Below, one piece after another: positions 43,602-53,188 of a DNA stretch of 64,000 nucleotides. Origin of the DNA: JBBIND01 sp037444075 (GTDB lineage: Bacteria > Acidobacteriota > Terriglobia > Bryobacterales > Bryobacteraceae); NCBI GenBank assembly GCA_037444075.1, contig JBBIND010000002.1, positions 1 through 64,000 of the forward strand, read 5' to 3'. Position 1 is the first letter of the stretch, and every line of letters starts with the position of its first letter. The notes beneath the pieces are model-generated. The model made no database searches and had not been told where the DNA came from. It was given only the letters and a program-made list of their open reading frames with translations. A program made the position numbers and the translations under genes.

Positions 43602-43908
43602 TGGGTCCGGCGAGCCGGTTGGGCGAAATGGGGCGCAGCGTCCAGGCGTCGAAGCGAGTGAGTTGAACTCCGCTGCCGCGCGCCAGCAGGCCCACGTGGA
43701 GGCTGTCCCGGCGCGTGGGGTAAACGCGGTCTGTCAAGCAAGCCCTGCCGTTGGCGTAGATTTCGACGACCGAGCCATCCACGAAGACGCGCAACCGCAG
43801 GCGCTCGCCGCGGCCGAGCTTCAACTCGCCTACGGTCCTGCCTGCATCGGCGCCGGGGCTGGCGCCGGAGTGCTTGCGGTCCACGCTGAGTTTGCCCTCG
43901 GAGGCGTG
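43582..43908 (-). pseudogene. GH32 (beta-fructosidase) C-terminal remnant
   Basis: This frame encodes SEGKLSVDRKHSGASPGADA, then RLRLRVFVDGSVVEIYANGR and LTDRVYPTRRDSLHVGLLAR. That is a clear match to the C-terminal beta-sandwich of GH32 invertase/levanase enzymes, which ends with a D-x-W strand as here (FDAWTL). Upstream the frame hits a stop at 43909-43911, and the remaining space to the receptor gene (44032) is far too short for the catalytic five-bladed propeller. Its 3' end overlaps the toroid gene by 20 bases. It is a decayed fructan-hydrolase gene. The 120 bases between 43911 and 44031 hold no recognisable gene. Confidence 0.7.
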
Positions 43909-44031
43909 TTAGGGGACGCCAAGGAGCAGATCGCGTCGTCGGAGATACGGTCCCATGGGGCAGGTTTCCACCTTCCCGCCGCAACATGGCGGCGCGGTCG
44001 AGCCTCGGTCAAGCCAGGCTGAGCGATTCTA

Positions 44032-47000
44032 TCAGAACTCCAGCCGCAGGCCCATGCGGAAATTGCGGGGGCCATCTGCGTCCAGCGTGGAGACCTCGCC
44101 CACACCGCTGATGATGCCCACTTGAGCGGCAGAGGAGATGTTCGTATTGGGATTGTTCCAGTTGGGATGGTTCGGCAGGTTGGTGACCGTCACCTCATAA
44201 CGTAACTGGAAGCGCTCACTCAGGTCGAAGTGCTTGGCCAGGCCCGCGTTCCAGGTGGTCGAATTCGGGCCTTTGATCACACCCTTGGCGGCGGATCCGT
44301 ATGACCCCGCCCTGGGGCCGGAGAAAGCGCCCACATCGAACCACCCATTGACGGAGCGTTGCCCTGAAGGCAGGTTCGCATCGCGCAAGTGGTCAGGCCG
44401 CAGCGAGACGACGGGCGCTGTGCGGCTCGTCGTGTAAGCCGTGCCGACAGGGTCGGGACCGCTCCATTGCGGCGTGAGGAATTGACCGGAGTAGTAGCTC
44501 AGCACCGTGGACAATTCCCAGCCTCCCACAAAGGCGTTGAGCAACCGCGAAGGAGCGGCCAGAAAGCGCTTGCGTTTGCCGAAGGGTAGTTCGTAGATCA
44601 GGTTGGTTGTGAAGCGATGCGTGGGGATATCCAGCCAGACGCCGCGCTCGCGAGTGCGGTCATAGGCATTCTCCGGGCTCTCGCCGCGCTCCAGGTCACC
44701 GATGTCGCGCGCCCAGACGTGAGACACCTGGTAGCCCAACCCGTTGGCGAACCGGCGCTCGGCTTCGAGCGTAAGTGAATGGTACTGGTGTCCGGCGCCG
44801 TTGGAGATGTAAGTGATGGCGGGATAGCGCGGGAACAGGCGGGGCTTGTCGATGTAAGCGCGGTTGTCAGGCAGAGGCTGATTGATGTTGTAACCCCACT
44901 CGCCCTGGCGCGTGTTCGTTCCGATGTAGGACACTCTCCAGCCGGTGTTCCAGCGCTGGTGCTCGATGGTGAAGTTGTACTGCATGCTCAGCGGCGTGCG
45001 CAGGTCTTTGCGGACGGAAGAGGGCAAGCCGATGGTAGTCGGTCCGGCGACGCTGGCGGGGAACACCACCGGCAGAATCACGGTCGGCGTGGGCGTGGGA
45101 TTCGTGAAGGAGGGCTCGTTGATGACGAACGGCGCGCCTCCGGCAGCCACCGCCCGTGGCACTACGTCGTAGAAGAGCCCGTAACCGGTGCGGAAGACGG
45201 TGTTGGGGCCAAAGGGACGCCAGGCAATACCGATGCGCGGCGCGAAGTTGTTCGTGTCCGTCTTGACCAGCAGTTTGCCCGGATAGCCAGCCTGTTTGGC
45301 CTCCACCACGTCCACATAGCCTCGCGGAACCAGGGGACTCACGCGGGAGAGAGCCCCGTCGGGAACCACGATGCGGCCGCTGCCCGTGTCGAAAATAGCC
45401 TGCCGTCCGCTGGTTTCGCTCCAGGAAGGATGCAGTTCGTAGCGCAAGCCGATGTTGAGCGTCAAGCTCGGCGTGACTTTGAAATCGTCGGTGACGAAGA
45501 AGTCATAAGCCCACCGCAGGCGCTCGATGATGACGTGCGGAAACGCGCGGCTCGAACTCGTCGGGATGCCGAGCAGGAAGTCCGAATAAGGGTGCCCCGT
45601 GAACCGGTTGGAGAAGGACGCGTTGCCAAACAAAGCAGAGGGCGCCTGCCCGTCGGCGAATAACACCCGGCTCAACATGAGACCAGCTTTCAGGTTGTGG
45701 CGCCCGCGGAACCAGCTCAAGTGATCCTGGAACTGCTGGGCGTAGTTCTTGAAGCCGGGGTGCCGATAGACCTGCTGGTCGATGCTGGTGAGCCCGATTC
45801 CGCTGAACGTGACCCGGAAAATCCCATTGATGTCCGGGAGGTTGTCGACCAAACCCACGATGCCCAAGTCCTTGACGACCTCCAGACCCATGAGCGGACC
45901 ATGGCGGGGATTGTCGTTGAAGGCGAAGCCCCAACGGGCTTCGTTGATCAGGTTTGAGCGGAGCGTGTGGGTGTAGGAGGCGTTGATGGCGCGCGTATCC
46001 CGCGTCTGCCAGCGCATGCCGATGGTGGGCAGATTACCTTCAAAGCCCCGGCTGTGGGAGCGGTTCCAGGTGAAGCGCGCGAAGAAGAAGCCTTTGTCGC
46101 CGATGCGGTGGTCGCCTCGGGTGGTCCAGTAGGTATTGGGGTCGAACGCGCGGACCTTCATCTCGCGGTAGTTCTGCGACTGAAGTACGCTGGTGTCGCC
46201 GTAATTCGGCAGCGGATAGAAGCGCTCCTGAATGCGCCGGGAGACGCGGTTGAGCTGCGTAGCCGGAATGCGGTTCGACGGGTACGGCGTATTCGTGAAA
46301 GGATCGCGAATCACCGTCCGCGGCAGTTCGTCTCCGAAATCCCCGCCGCGCCAGCGCTCGAGCGGCACGGTGGGATTCAGCAACTGCTGAACGGCGCTGC
46401 CGCGTGAGGTTTCAAACGAAAAGAAGAAGAATGTGCGGTTCCGCCCGTCGTACAGCTTCGGCAACAGAACCGGCCCGCCGAGCGAAGCGCCCGGAGTGTG
46501 GCGCACACCGCTGGCGCGTTGCATGGCAAACGGGTTTCGGGCGCGGAACCAAGGCGTCGCATAGTAGTCCGAAGCGTTGCCGTGGAGCTGGTTGGTGCCA
46601 GACTTGGAAATGATGGTCACCTGGCCGATAGCTCCGAACTCGGCCGTGTTGTTGGCCATATCCACGCGGAATTCCTGGAAGCTTTCGATGTAGCTCACCA
46701 GAGGGCTGATCTGAGTGCCGTCGTAGGCGTTGCTGACGGTGATGCCATCGATGGAGGCGTCCGACTGGTTGGCGCGGCTGCCAGCGAAGCGGCGCGTGGC
46801 AGATCCTGCGCCGGCTTGCACGATGCCCGGCGTCAAGCCGAGGAAGTTCCACAGCGAGCGCGTGTTGAGCGGCAAAGACCGCAGTGCCTGCGCATCCTTG
46901 GAATCGCTGATGCGCGCGGTTTCGGTCTCAATCAGCGTCGCGCCAGCGGAAACCTCGACGATGGTCTCCACGGCTCCCAGGCTGAGGTTGATGTCAATAC

Positions 47001-47307
47001 GCCTCAGGTCCTGTGCCACCAGACGAATGTCGCGGACCAGGAACTCCTTGAAGCCGGGCGCCTGCGCTCTCAGAACGTAATCGCCCTCGCGTAACTGGGC
47101 GATGGTGTAGTGCCCGGCTTCGTTCGATTGAACCGAATAGCGGTAGTTGCTTCCCTGCTGGGTTGCGGTGATGGCAGCGCCCGGCACAACAGCGCCGTTG
47201 GGATCCATGACGATGCCGGTGATGGTAGCGAAGGTCGTCTGTCCGAAGGAAACGCCCGCCATCAGCAGACAGGCTACCGGGATCAAAAACACGTTACGGC
47301 AGAACAT
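44032..47307 (-). CDS. Oar-type TonB-dependent receptor with carboxypeptidase-regulatory-like domain
   Basis: 1091 residues. A signal peptide (MFCRNVFLIPVACLLMAGVS) precedes a carboxypeptidase-regulatory-like domain at about 25-110 (ITGIVMDPNGAVVPGAAITA, EGDYVLRAQAPGFKEF). Then come a plug-like region (LPLNTRSLWNFLGLTPGIVQ; GQVTIISKSGTNQLHGN) and a large beta-barrel ending NFRMGLRLEF. GAGGTGGGG provides a ribosome binding site before the ATG. It lies between the GH32 remnant and a second, larger receptor, suggesting a carbohydrate-uptake function. No SusD-like partner is present. Confidence 0.93.
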   Translation of the reverse strand: MFCRNVFLIPVACLLMAGVSFGQTTFATITGIVMDPNGAVVPGAAITATQQGSNYRYSVQSNEAGHYTIAQLREGDYVLRAQAPGFKEFLVRDIRLVAQDLRRIDINLSLGAVETIVEVSAGATLIETETARISDSKDAQALRSLPLNTRSLWNFLGLTPGIVQAGAGSATRRFAGSRANQSDASIDGITVSNAYDGTQISPLVSYIESFQEFRVDMANNTAEFGAIGQVTIISKSGTNQLHGNASDYYATPWFRARNPFAMQRASGVRHTPGASLGGPVLLPKLYDGRNRTFFFFSFETSRGSAVQQLLNPTVPLERWRGGDFGDELPRTVIRDPFTNTPYPSNRIPATQLNRVSRRIQERFYPLPNYGDTSVLQSQNYREMKVRAFDPNTYWTTRGDHRIGDKGFFFARFTWNRSHSRGFEGNLPTIGMRWQTRDTRAINASYTHTLRSNLINEARWGFAFNDNPRHGPLMGLEVVKDLGIVGLVDNLPDINGIFRVTFSGIGLTSIDQQVYRHPGFKNYAQQFQDHLSWFRGRHNLKAGLMLSRVLFADGQAPSALFGNASFSNRFTGHPYSDFLLGIPTSSSRAFPHVIIERLRWAYDFFVTDDFKVTPSLTLNIGLRYELHPSWSETSGRQAIFDTGSGRIVVPDGALSRVSPLVPRGYVDVVEAKQAGYPGKLLVKTDTNNFAPRIGIAWRPFGPNTVFRTGYGLFYDVVPRAVAAGGAPFVINEPSFTNPTPTPTVILPVVFPASVAGPTTIGLPSSVRKDLRTPLSMQYNFTIEHQRWNTGWRVSYIGTNTRQGEWGYNINQPLPDNRAYIDKPRLFPRYPAITYISNGAGHQYHSLTLEAERRFANGLGYQVSHVWARDIGDLERGESPENAYDRTRERGVWLDIPTHRFTTNLIYELPFGKRKRFLAAPSRLLNAFVGGWELSTVLSYYSGQFLTPQWSGPDPVGTAYTTSRTAPVVSLRPDHLRDANLPSGQRSVNGWFDVGAFSGPRAGSYGSAAKGVIKGPNSTTWNAGLAKHFDLSERFQLRYEVTVTNLPNHPNWNNPNTNISSAAQVGIISGVGEVSTLDADGPRNFRMGLRLEF

Positions 47308-47374
47308 AACCCCACCTCACGTCTGCGATATCAGCTATTTGGCAGTGTAGTCGGGTGGGAGTGCGGCGTCAAGG

Positions 47375-47415
47375 CAAAAGAAAACCCACCGGCCCTTGGC
47401 GGGCGCCGGTGGGTT
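47375..47415 (-). terminator. Intrinsic terminator of the 1162-residue receptor gene
   Basis: An 11-bp perfect stem (47383-47393 with 47405-47415; AACCCACCGG pairs with CCGGTGGGTT, plus one inner pair) is followed on the minus strand by TTTTCTTTT (47382-47374). It lies about 35 bases beyond the stop of the upstream receptor and before the next receptor gene, so the two receptors are probably separate transcripts. Confidence 0.75.
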
Positions 47416-47449
47416 CTCGGGTTTGAGCCGTTGGTTCCGCCGGGCGCGT

Positions 47450-50400
47450 CTAAAAGCTGAGCTTGGCGCCTACGTAAATACGCCTGGCTTCACCTCGCGT
47501 TGACGTGACCTGCCCGAACAGCGTACTGGTGGGGGAGTTGTTGGGACTGGAGAAAGAAGCATGGTTCATGGCGCCTTCCCAGTCCGTGCGGAGTTGCAGC
47601 TTCATCCGCTCTGTTATGCGGAACTCCTTGGAGAAGGACATATCCCAATAGTTGTCGCCGTCCATGCGCAGCCCGGTCAGGCGCAGCGGGAACGTACGGA
47701 TGTTGCTGGCGAGCTGCCGCGCGGAGGAACGCTCGAAGCCGGCATCGACGTTGAACCAGCGCTCGGTGGTGCGCTGGCTGGCAGGCAGCACCAGGTCATG
47801 CAGGTTGCCGCGGAAAATGATGTTGCCGAAGCCGATGGGAGCGCCTGCCTGGTACTGATAAATGGCCTGCGCCTGCCAGCCTCCGATGACGGACTGCACC
47901 CAGCCCCGGGCGCCGCCTGCGATGGCTTTGCCGCGTCCGATGGGCAGCTCGTAAATGCCGGTGAGAGTGAGGCGATGGGGCCTGTCCTGGTCTGAGATTA
48001 CACGGTGAGTGGAAGGGTCGGTGTCGTTGAGGAAGCTGGTAGCTTCCATGAATTTGGACCAGGTGTAGTTCACGTTGAAGGTGTAGCCGTGCGAAAAGCG
48101 TTTTTCCGCCCGGGCGATGAGGGCGTGATACCAGCTATAGCCGTCCGAGCTGGCGGCAGACATGCCCTGGAAATGCGGGAACTCGCGGAGCAGTTGACTG
48201 CGGCCTACCGTGCGCCCGGTCATGCCGGAGCCGGCGAACTCAGGCAGGCCGAAGAACGGGTTGGTAACGGCGGCGCTCAGGAAGTCGATTGTGCGCTGGT
48301 CGCGTTCGAGCGAAGTGCTCAGGTACTGTCGCGGAACCGGGTTTTGCTGCGTGGAAGTTGCCAGACGCGTACCACGGTTGCCAATATAGCCGACCTCAGC
48401 GAGCATGCGGTTCGGCAGTTCACGCTGAATGGAGAAGCTCCAGCGCTGCATGTAAGGAGTCGGATAACGTTCCGGGAAGAAACTGATGCCGCGCCCGACG
48501 AAGGTGGCGAGGTTCACATCCCCGGGCTTCACCAAGCCATCCGGGAAAGGATTCCGAAGATTGGCGATGAACGTCTGGCCGTTATCCAGGCTGGCTACGA
48601 GGTTGGTGCGCTGGCTGAAGCCTGCCTGGTTCACATGGATACGGTCCACGCCCACTACGTCAAAGAAGATGCCGTAACCGGAGCGCAAAACGGTCTTCGG
48701 CGTGAGCTGATAAGCCAAGCCGATCCGCGGGGCGATGTTCTTCTTGCCGGTCACAAACAGGCCGCGAGGTTGCGAGTCCAAGCCGGTGAATGTCATGCCG
48801 CCTATCGTGCGGAACGAGGCCAAGGGTAGTTCGGGGATGGGAGCAGCGGCGTAGTTGGCGCGCGCCCGGGCGCTGATCGGGTTCGGCGTGGCATAGTCGT
48901 AGCCTCGTACGGAGCGGTTGAAGCGCTCGGTGGGGGCGCCTTCGTACTCCCAGCGCAGGCCGAGGTTCACCGTGAGTTTGCGGGTCAGTTTCCAGTCATC
49001 CTGCGCATAGAGGCCGGCGAAGAGGGACTGCTCGGCTCGGGAGGCATTCAGGTCCACCCCGCCGCCGGTCGGGATGCCCAGCATAAAGGAGGCCAGACCC
49101 TGGCCAATGGGGGCTGCCGGAGAGTTGTCCAGAGGACCGCGGGTCCAGGTGTTGCCGAACTCCAGGCGAGGGGCCACGTTGCCGAAACTGTAGGTGTTTT
49201 CGCGCTTGACGCGGTACTCGCCGCCGTAGCGGAAGCTGTGGTTGCCGCGCGTCTGGTTCAGGCTGCCGGCGAAGGTGTGATAGTTGGTGATGTACTGTGA
49301 ACCTCCGGCGTGACCGAGGTCGGCGTACCCGTCAATGATCGTTTGCGGGAAGGCGATGGCCTGTGAATCCAACTGACTGGTCAGGGAGGCGGGCAGACCG
49401 AGCGTCGAGAGGTCCCAGCCCCGGCTGAAGGGGAAGTCCGATTCGATAAAGCGCGTGAAACCGTATTTCACGTTGACCAGCAGGGACGGAGAAACGACGT
49501 ACACATCGTCCAAGGCGACGCCGCGCTGCTTGCGGTGGCGGTCCATGCCGCGGACGCGGTTCAGGAAGATGTCTTCACGGTAGAAATTCAACCAGGATTG
49601 CGTGACGCGTGCGAACATGCGGTGGCGATCGTTGAACACGTGGTCGACGCGTCCCATGTTCTGGTAGAAGTCATTGCTGTTGCCGTGGGTGATCTGGTAA
49701 TTGTTGCGGCCGTCCACGGTGCCGGGCAGGTTCGGCTCCCCGAAGTACTGGAGGTAAGCCCTGCCCGAAGGATCCAACCGCGCGGCCGGAATGCGGTTGC
49801 CGGGAAACGGCTGGCGGCTGAAGCGTCCGCCGGCGGCGGGCGTAATGGTCGCGGGGTCGTAGATCTGGTAGGTGGAGTTGATGGCCAGCAGCGAAGAGAA
49901 ATCGCCGGCCTTCTGGGCGGCCGTGGGCACGGTGTGATAAGAGTTGTTCGGGTTGCGGCGGTTGAAGCCCTGGAAGCCGTACATCCAGAACGTGCGATTG
50001 CGGCCATCATACAGACGGGGCAATTGAACCGGCCCACCCACGGTGGCCGCGTAGCGGTTCACTTTGCGCGGCGGCGACAGCAGCCTGATCTTTTCCGGCG
50101 TCACTGGCCCGGTGGTGGTGTCGTAGATTTGCTTGTTCGTGAAGAACGAGTTGGCCTGCCACGGGTTCGGAGCGACGTCCCACTTCAGACTGCCGTGCAG
50201 GGCGTTGGTGCCGGCCTTCAAACTCATGCTCACCGTGCCGCCGGCGGCGTGTCCCTGGCTGGCGTCATAGCTGACGGCCTGCATACGGAATTCCTGAACC
50301 ATGTCCGCGGGCGGGGCGAAGGAGTTGTTGGTGCGCGTCATGTTGGAGATGCCGTCCAGGGTAAACTCGCTCGACCCGCTGCGCGTGCCCGCCACCATGA

Positions 50401-50938
50401 TGTTGGACATGCTGTCGACGGCGCTCGGCAGCCAGTTGTGCCCCGGTGTCTGCGTGGTGGTGACGCCCGCAGACATCTGCGCCAGGTAGAGCACGTTGCC
50501 GCCGCCAATGGGCAGGTCATCGAGTTGGCGGCGGTCGATCACCTGGCCGATATTGGCTGTGGCGGACTCGAGCAGCGGCGCTTCCCCGGTGACCGTGATA
50601 GTTTCGGTGACGGCGCCCACTTCGAGCGTGATGTTCAGCGTGATGGTGTCTCCCACGCGTACCTCGATCGGTTCGCGGGTGTAACGTTTAAAGCCCTGCG
50701 CTTCCACGACAATCCGGTAGACACCGGGCAGCAGGAACTGCATGTCGTAGTTGCCGGCCTCGTTGCTGGCCGTGGGCGTGCGCGTGTTCATATCCAGGTG
50801 CGTGGCGCTGACGGAGGCGTTCGGCACCACCGAGCCGGAGGAATCGGTGATCAATCCCAGCACTCTTCCGCGGGGATCCTGCGCCGCCGCAGAACACACG
50901 AGCAGCGCAACGATGACGAACAACAAAGACTTTTTCAT
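47450..50938 (-). CDS. Oar-type TonB-dependent receptor with carboxypeptidase-regulatory-like domain
   Basis: 1162 residues from the ATG at 50938, with GGAG at 6-nt spacing. The open frame begins at 50956, but those six residues precede the signal peptide (MKKSLLFVIVALLVCSAAAQ). A carboxypeptidase-regulatory-like domain (LGLITDSSGSVVPNASVSAT; LLPGVYRIVVEAQGFKRY) leads into VTETITVTGEAPLLESATAN, typical of this class. The plug-like region contains GTVSMSLKAGTNALHGSL. The barrel ends RRIYVGAKLSF. It shares only family-level similarity with the 1091-residue neighbour, so it is not a recent tandem copy. The ligand is unknown. Confidence 0.93.
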   Translation of the reverse strand: MKKSLLFVIVALLVCSAAAQDPRGRVLGLITDSSGSVVPNASVSATHLDMNTRTPTASNEAGNYDMQFLLPGVYRIVVEAQGFKRYTREPIEVRVGDTITLNITLEVGAVTETITVTGEAPLLESATANIGQVIDRRQLDDLPIGGGNVLYLAQMSAGVTTTQTPGHNWLPSAVDSMSNIMVAGTRSGSSEFTLDGISNMTRTNNSFAPPADMVQEFRMQAVSYDASQGHAAGGTVSMSLKAGTNALHGSLKWDVAPNPWQANSFFTNKQIYDTTTGPVTPEKIRLLSPPRKVNRYAATVGGPVQLPRLYDGRNRTFWMYGFQGFNRRNPNNSYHTVPTAAQKAGDFSSLLAINSTYQIYDPATITPAAGGRFSRQPFPGNRIPAARLDPSGRAYLQYFGEPNLPGTVDGRNNYQITHGNSNDFYQNMGRVDHVFNDRHRMFARVTQSWLNFYREDIFLNRVRGMDRHRKQRGVALDDVYVVSPSLLVNVKYGFTRFIESDFPFSRGWDLSTLGLPASLTSQLDSQAIAFPQTIIDGYADLGHAGGSQYITNYHTFAGSLNQTRGNHSFRYGGEYRVKRENTYSFGNVAPRLEFGNTWTRGPLDNSPAAPIGQGLASFMLGIPTGGGVDLNASRAEQSLFAGLYAQDDWKLTRKLTVNLGLRWEYEGAPTERFNRSVRGYDYATPNPISARARANYAAAPIPELPLASFRTIGGMTFTGLDSQPRGLFVTGKKNIAPRIGLAYQLTPKTVLRSGYGIFFDVVGVDRIHVNQAGFSQRTNLVASLDNGQTFIANLRNPFPDGLVKPGDVNLATFVGRGISFFPERYPTPYMQRWSFSIQRELPNRMLAEVGYIGNRGTRLATSTQQNPVPRQYLSTSLERDQRTIDFLSAAVTNPFFGLPEFAGSGMTGRTVGRSQLLREFPHFQGMSAASSDGYSWYHALIARAEKRFSHGYTFNVNYTWSKFMEATSFLNDTDPSTHRVISDQDRPHRLTLTGIYELPIGRGKAIAGGARGWVQSVIGGWQAQAIYQYQAGAPIGFGNIIFRGNLHDLVLPASQRTTERWFNVDAGFERSSARQLASNIRTFPLRLTGLRMDGDNYWDMSFSKEFRITERMKLQLRTDWEGAMNHASFSSPNNSPTSTLFGQVTSTRGEARRIYVGAKLSF

Positions 50939-51020
50939 GTCAAACTCCAAAGCCAATGAAGCGATCCCAGATATCGTATCCCAAACCGGTCCAGCCTGTT
51001 GCGCTCGCGCGTGGTTCGGA

Positions 51021-51050
51021 TTGGGTGATTGTGCTCCGTGCGGGTAGAAT
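51021..51050 (+). promoter_or_regulatory. Candidate ilvD promoter
   Basis: TTGGGT (51021-51026) and TAGAAT (51045-51050) are separated by 18 bp. The start site would fall near 51057, giving a leader of about 8 nt that still includes GAGGGG before the ATG at 51065. Confidence 0.4.
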
Positions 51051-51064
51051 ACATTCGAGGGGCT

Positions 51065-52729
51065 ATGAAACTACACAGTCATACCATTACGCAAGGCAGG
51101 GACCGGGCGGGCGCGCGAGCCATGCTCAAAGCCGTGGGTTTCACAGATGAAGACCTGAAGAAGCCCATCATCGGCATCGCCAACACCTGGATTGAGACGA
51201 TGCCCTGCAACCTGAACCTGCGCGAGTTGGCCGTTGAAGTGAAGAAAGGGGTCCGCGCCGCGGGCGGCACCCCGATGGAGTTCAACACCATCGCCATCAG
51301 CGACGGCGTCACCATGGGCACGGAGGGGATGAAGGCTTCGCTGGTAAGCCGTGACCTGATTGCGGATTCCATCGAGCTGCTGGTGCGCGGCCACATGTTC
51401 GACGGCATCGTCGCGCTTGTCGCCTGCGACAAGACGATTCCCGGCGCAGCCATGGCACTGCTGCGCCTGAACGTCCCTGGAGTGATTCTCTACGGCGGCT
51501 CGATTCTGCCCGGCAGGTACCAGGATCGCGACATCACGCTCCAGGATGTCTACGAGGCGATTGGCGCGCATGCCGCCGGGCGCATCTCAGACGAGGAGTT
51601 GCAGGCCATGGAGGACGCCGCCTGTCCCGGCGCGGGCGCCTGCGGCGGGCAGTTCACTGCCAACACCATGGCGACCGTGATGGAGTTCATTGGCCTGTCG
51701 CCTTTCGGCACGGCTTCGATTCCGCAGGTGGACCCCACCAAGGCTGACGTTGCGCGCCTGTGCGGCGAGGTCATCATGAACGCCGTACACCGCGGACTGC
51801 GGCCCAGAGACATCGTCACGCGGGCGGCGTTCGAGAATGCCATCGCGAGTGTCGTCGCCACCGGCGGTTCCACCAATTCCGTCCTGCACTTGCTGGCCAT
51901 GGCGCGGGAAGCGGAAGTGCCGCTGAACATGGATGATTTCCAGACGGTGAGCGACCGCACTCCCCTGCTCGTGGACATGAAGCCCGCGGGCCAGTACGTG
52001 GCCGTGGACGTGCACCATGCCGGAGGGATTCCGGTGATTGCGCAGCGTCTTCTGGAGGGCGGATTTGTGGACGGCTCCACGTTGACCGTCACGGGCAAGA
52101 AGTTCTCCGAGGAAGCCAAGGCCGCTGTCGAGACGGAAGGACAGAAGGTGATCCGGCCGCTCTCCAATCCCATCAAGCCGACCGGAGGGCTGGTGATTCT
52201 CCGTGGTTCGCTGGCAGCCGAGGGATGCGTGATCAAAGTGACCGGCATCGACCGGCAGCAGCATCGGGGACCTGCGCGCGTGTTCGATTCCGAGGAGTCC
52301 GCCATGGCGGCGGTAACGGGCGGAAACATCCACCCCGGGGACGTCGTGGTGATTCGTTACGAAGGTCCCCGCGGCGGCCCGGGCATGCGCGAGATGCTGG
52401 GCGTCACCGGAGCCATCGTGGGAGCGGGACTGTCGGACAGCGTGGCGCTCGTCACCGATGGACGCTTCAGCGGCGCAACGCGGGGGTTCATGGTGGGCCA
52501 TGTGGCGCCGGAAGCAGCCAACGGCGGGGCCATCGGGGTGCTGCAGGATGGAGACCCCATTTCCATTGACATTACCCGGCGCACGATCGACATTGATCTT
52601 CCGCAGGAAACAATCCGGGAACGTCTGGAAGGTTGGCGCCCGCCGGAACCCAAGTATCCGACCGGCGTCTTCGCCAAGTACACCAAGCTGGTCGCTTCGG
52701 CTTCCGAAGGAGCTGTTACGTCAGGATAA
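51065..52729 (+). CDS. ilvD: Dihydroxy-acid dehydratase
   Basis: 554 residues, normal for IlvD. It converts 2,3-dihydroxy acids to 2-keto acids in valine, leucine and isoleucine synthesis, using an Fe-S cluster. Cluster and active-site blocks are TMPCNLN, LVACDKTIPGAAMALLRLN, GACGGQFTANTMATVMEF and the C-terminal VTDGRFSGATRGFMVGHVAP. The chosen ATG has GAGGGG just before it. The open frame extends 12 codons upstream without support. It stands apart from other amino-acid genes and is followed by a perfect hairpin. Sugar-acid dehydratases are related, but the length and motif details favour IlvD. Confidence 0.95.
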   Translation: MKLHSHTITQGRDRAGARAMLKAVGFTDEDLKKPIIGIANTWIETMPCNLNLRELAVEVKKGVRAAGGTPMEFNTIAISDGVTMGTEGMKASLVSRDLIADSIELLVRGHMFDGIVALVACDKTIPGAAMALLRLNVPGVILYGGSILPGRYQDRDITLQDVYEAIGAHAAGRISDEELQAMEDAACPGAGACGGQFTANTMATVMEFIGLSPFGTASIPQVDPTKADVARLCGEVIMNAVHRGLRPRDIVTRAAFENAIASVVATGGSTNSVLHLLAMAREAEVPLNMDDFQTVSDRTPLLVDMKPAGQYVAVDVHHAGGIPVIAQRLLEGGFVDGSTLTVTGKKFSEEAKAAVETEGQKVIRPLSNPIKPTGGLVILRGSLAAEGCVIKVTGIDRQQHRGPARVFDSEESAMAAVTGGNIHPGDVVVIRYEGPRGGPGMREMLGVTGAIVGAGLSDSVALVTDGRFSGATRGFMVGHVAPEAANGGAIGVLQDGDPISIDITRRTIDIDLPQETIRERLEGWRPPEPKYPTGVFAKYTKLVASASEGAVTSG

Positions 52730-52741
52730 GGTTTGATTGTG

Positions 52742-52768
52742 CCTCAAGCCGGCGCTGCCGGCTTGAGG
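52742..52768. terminator. Perfect 12-bp hairpin between convergent ilvD and trxA
   Basis: CCTCAAGCCGGC (52742-52753) and GCCGGCTTGAGG (52757-52768) pair without mismatch around a 3-nt GCT loop. There is no T run on either strand. The position in the 52-base gap between convergent genes suggests a bidirectional terminator or a transcript-end stabiliser. Confidence 0.55.
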
Positions 52769-52781
52769 AGACGGACGCATG

Positions 52782-53111
52782 TCAGAGGTGCGCGTCGAGC
52801 ATCTTCTGCAAGTCTGCCTTGCCGATGGCTCCCACGCGCTGCTCCACCACCTGCCCGCCCTTAAACAGCAGCAGCGTGGGGATGCCGCGAATGTTGTAGC
52901 GCGCGGCAACCTGGTTGTTCTCGTCCACGTTGAGCTTGCCCACCCTCACTCGTCCAGCGTATTCGGCGGCGACCGCCTCCACGGTGGGGTTCATCATGCG
53001 GCAGGGACCGCACCATTCCGCCCAAAAGTCCACCAGCACCGGTTCAGTGCTGGTAAGCACTTCGGCGTCAAAAGCCCGGTCAGTAAAAGTAAGAACGTTT
53101 TCAGATGCCAT
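52782..53111 (-). CDS. trxA: Thioredoxin
   Basis: 109 residues with the canonical active site WAEWCGPCRMMNP (Cys34, Cys37) and the cis-Pro loop RGIPTLLLFKGGQVVEQ. It is a cytosolic general disulfide reductase that works with thioredoxin reductase. AGGA lies 8 nt before the ATG, and a TAAACT box a little further upstream could be its -10. No signal peptide is present, unlike the redoxin at the start of the window. Confidence 0.96.
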   Translation of the reverse strand: MASENVLTFTDRAFDAEVLTSTEPVLVDFWAEWCGPCRMMNPTVEAVAAEYAGRVRVGKLNVDENNQVAARYNIRGIPTLLLFKGGQVVEQRVGAIGKADLQKMLDAHL

Positions 53112-53188
53112 GAGCGTATTCCTAAGTTTAGTTGATGCGGGCAGCCGGCGAAAAGATGCAGGCGGCGAGGCGTTCCCGGCCGGTGCGG

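Noticed and set aside
44779..45663. 294-codon open frame on the + strand
   Set aside because: It is antisense to the 1091-residue receptor, with the same shadow composition as the others.
49535..50959. 474-codon open frame on the + strand
   Set aside because: It is fully antisense to the 1162-residue receptor, lacks any domain, and has the low-complexity Val/Gly/Arg/His composition typical of GC-rich shadow frames.
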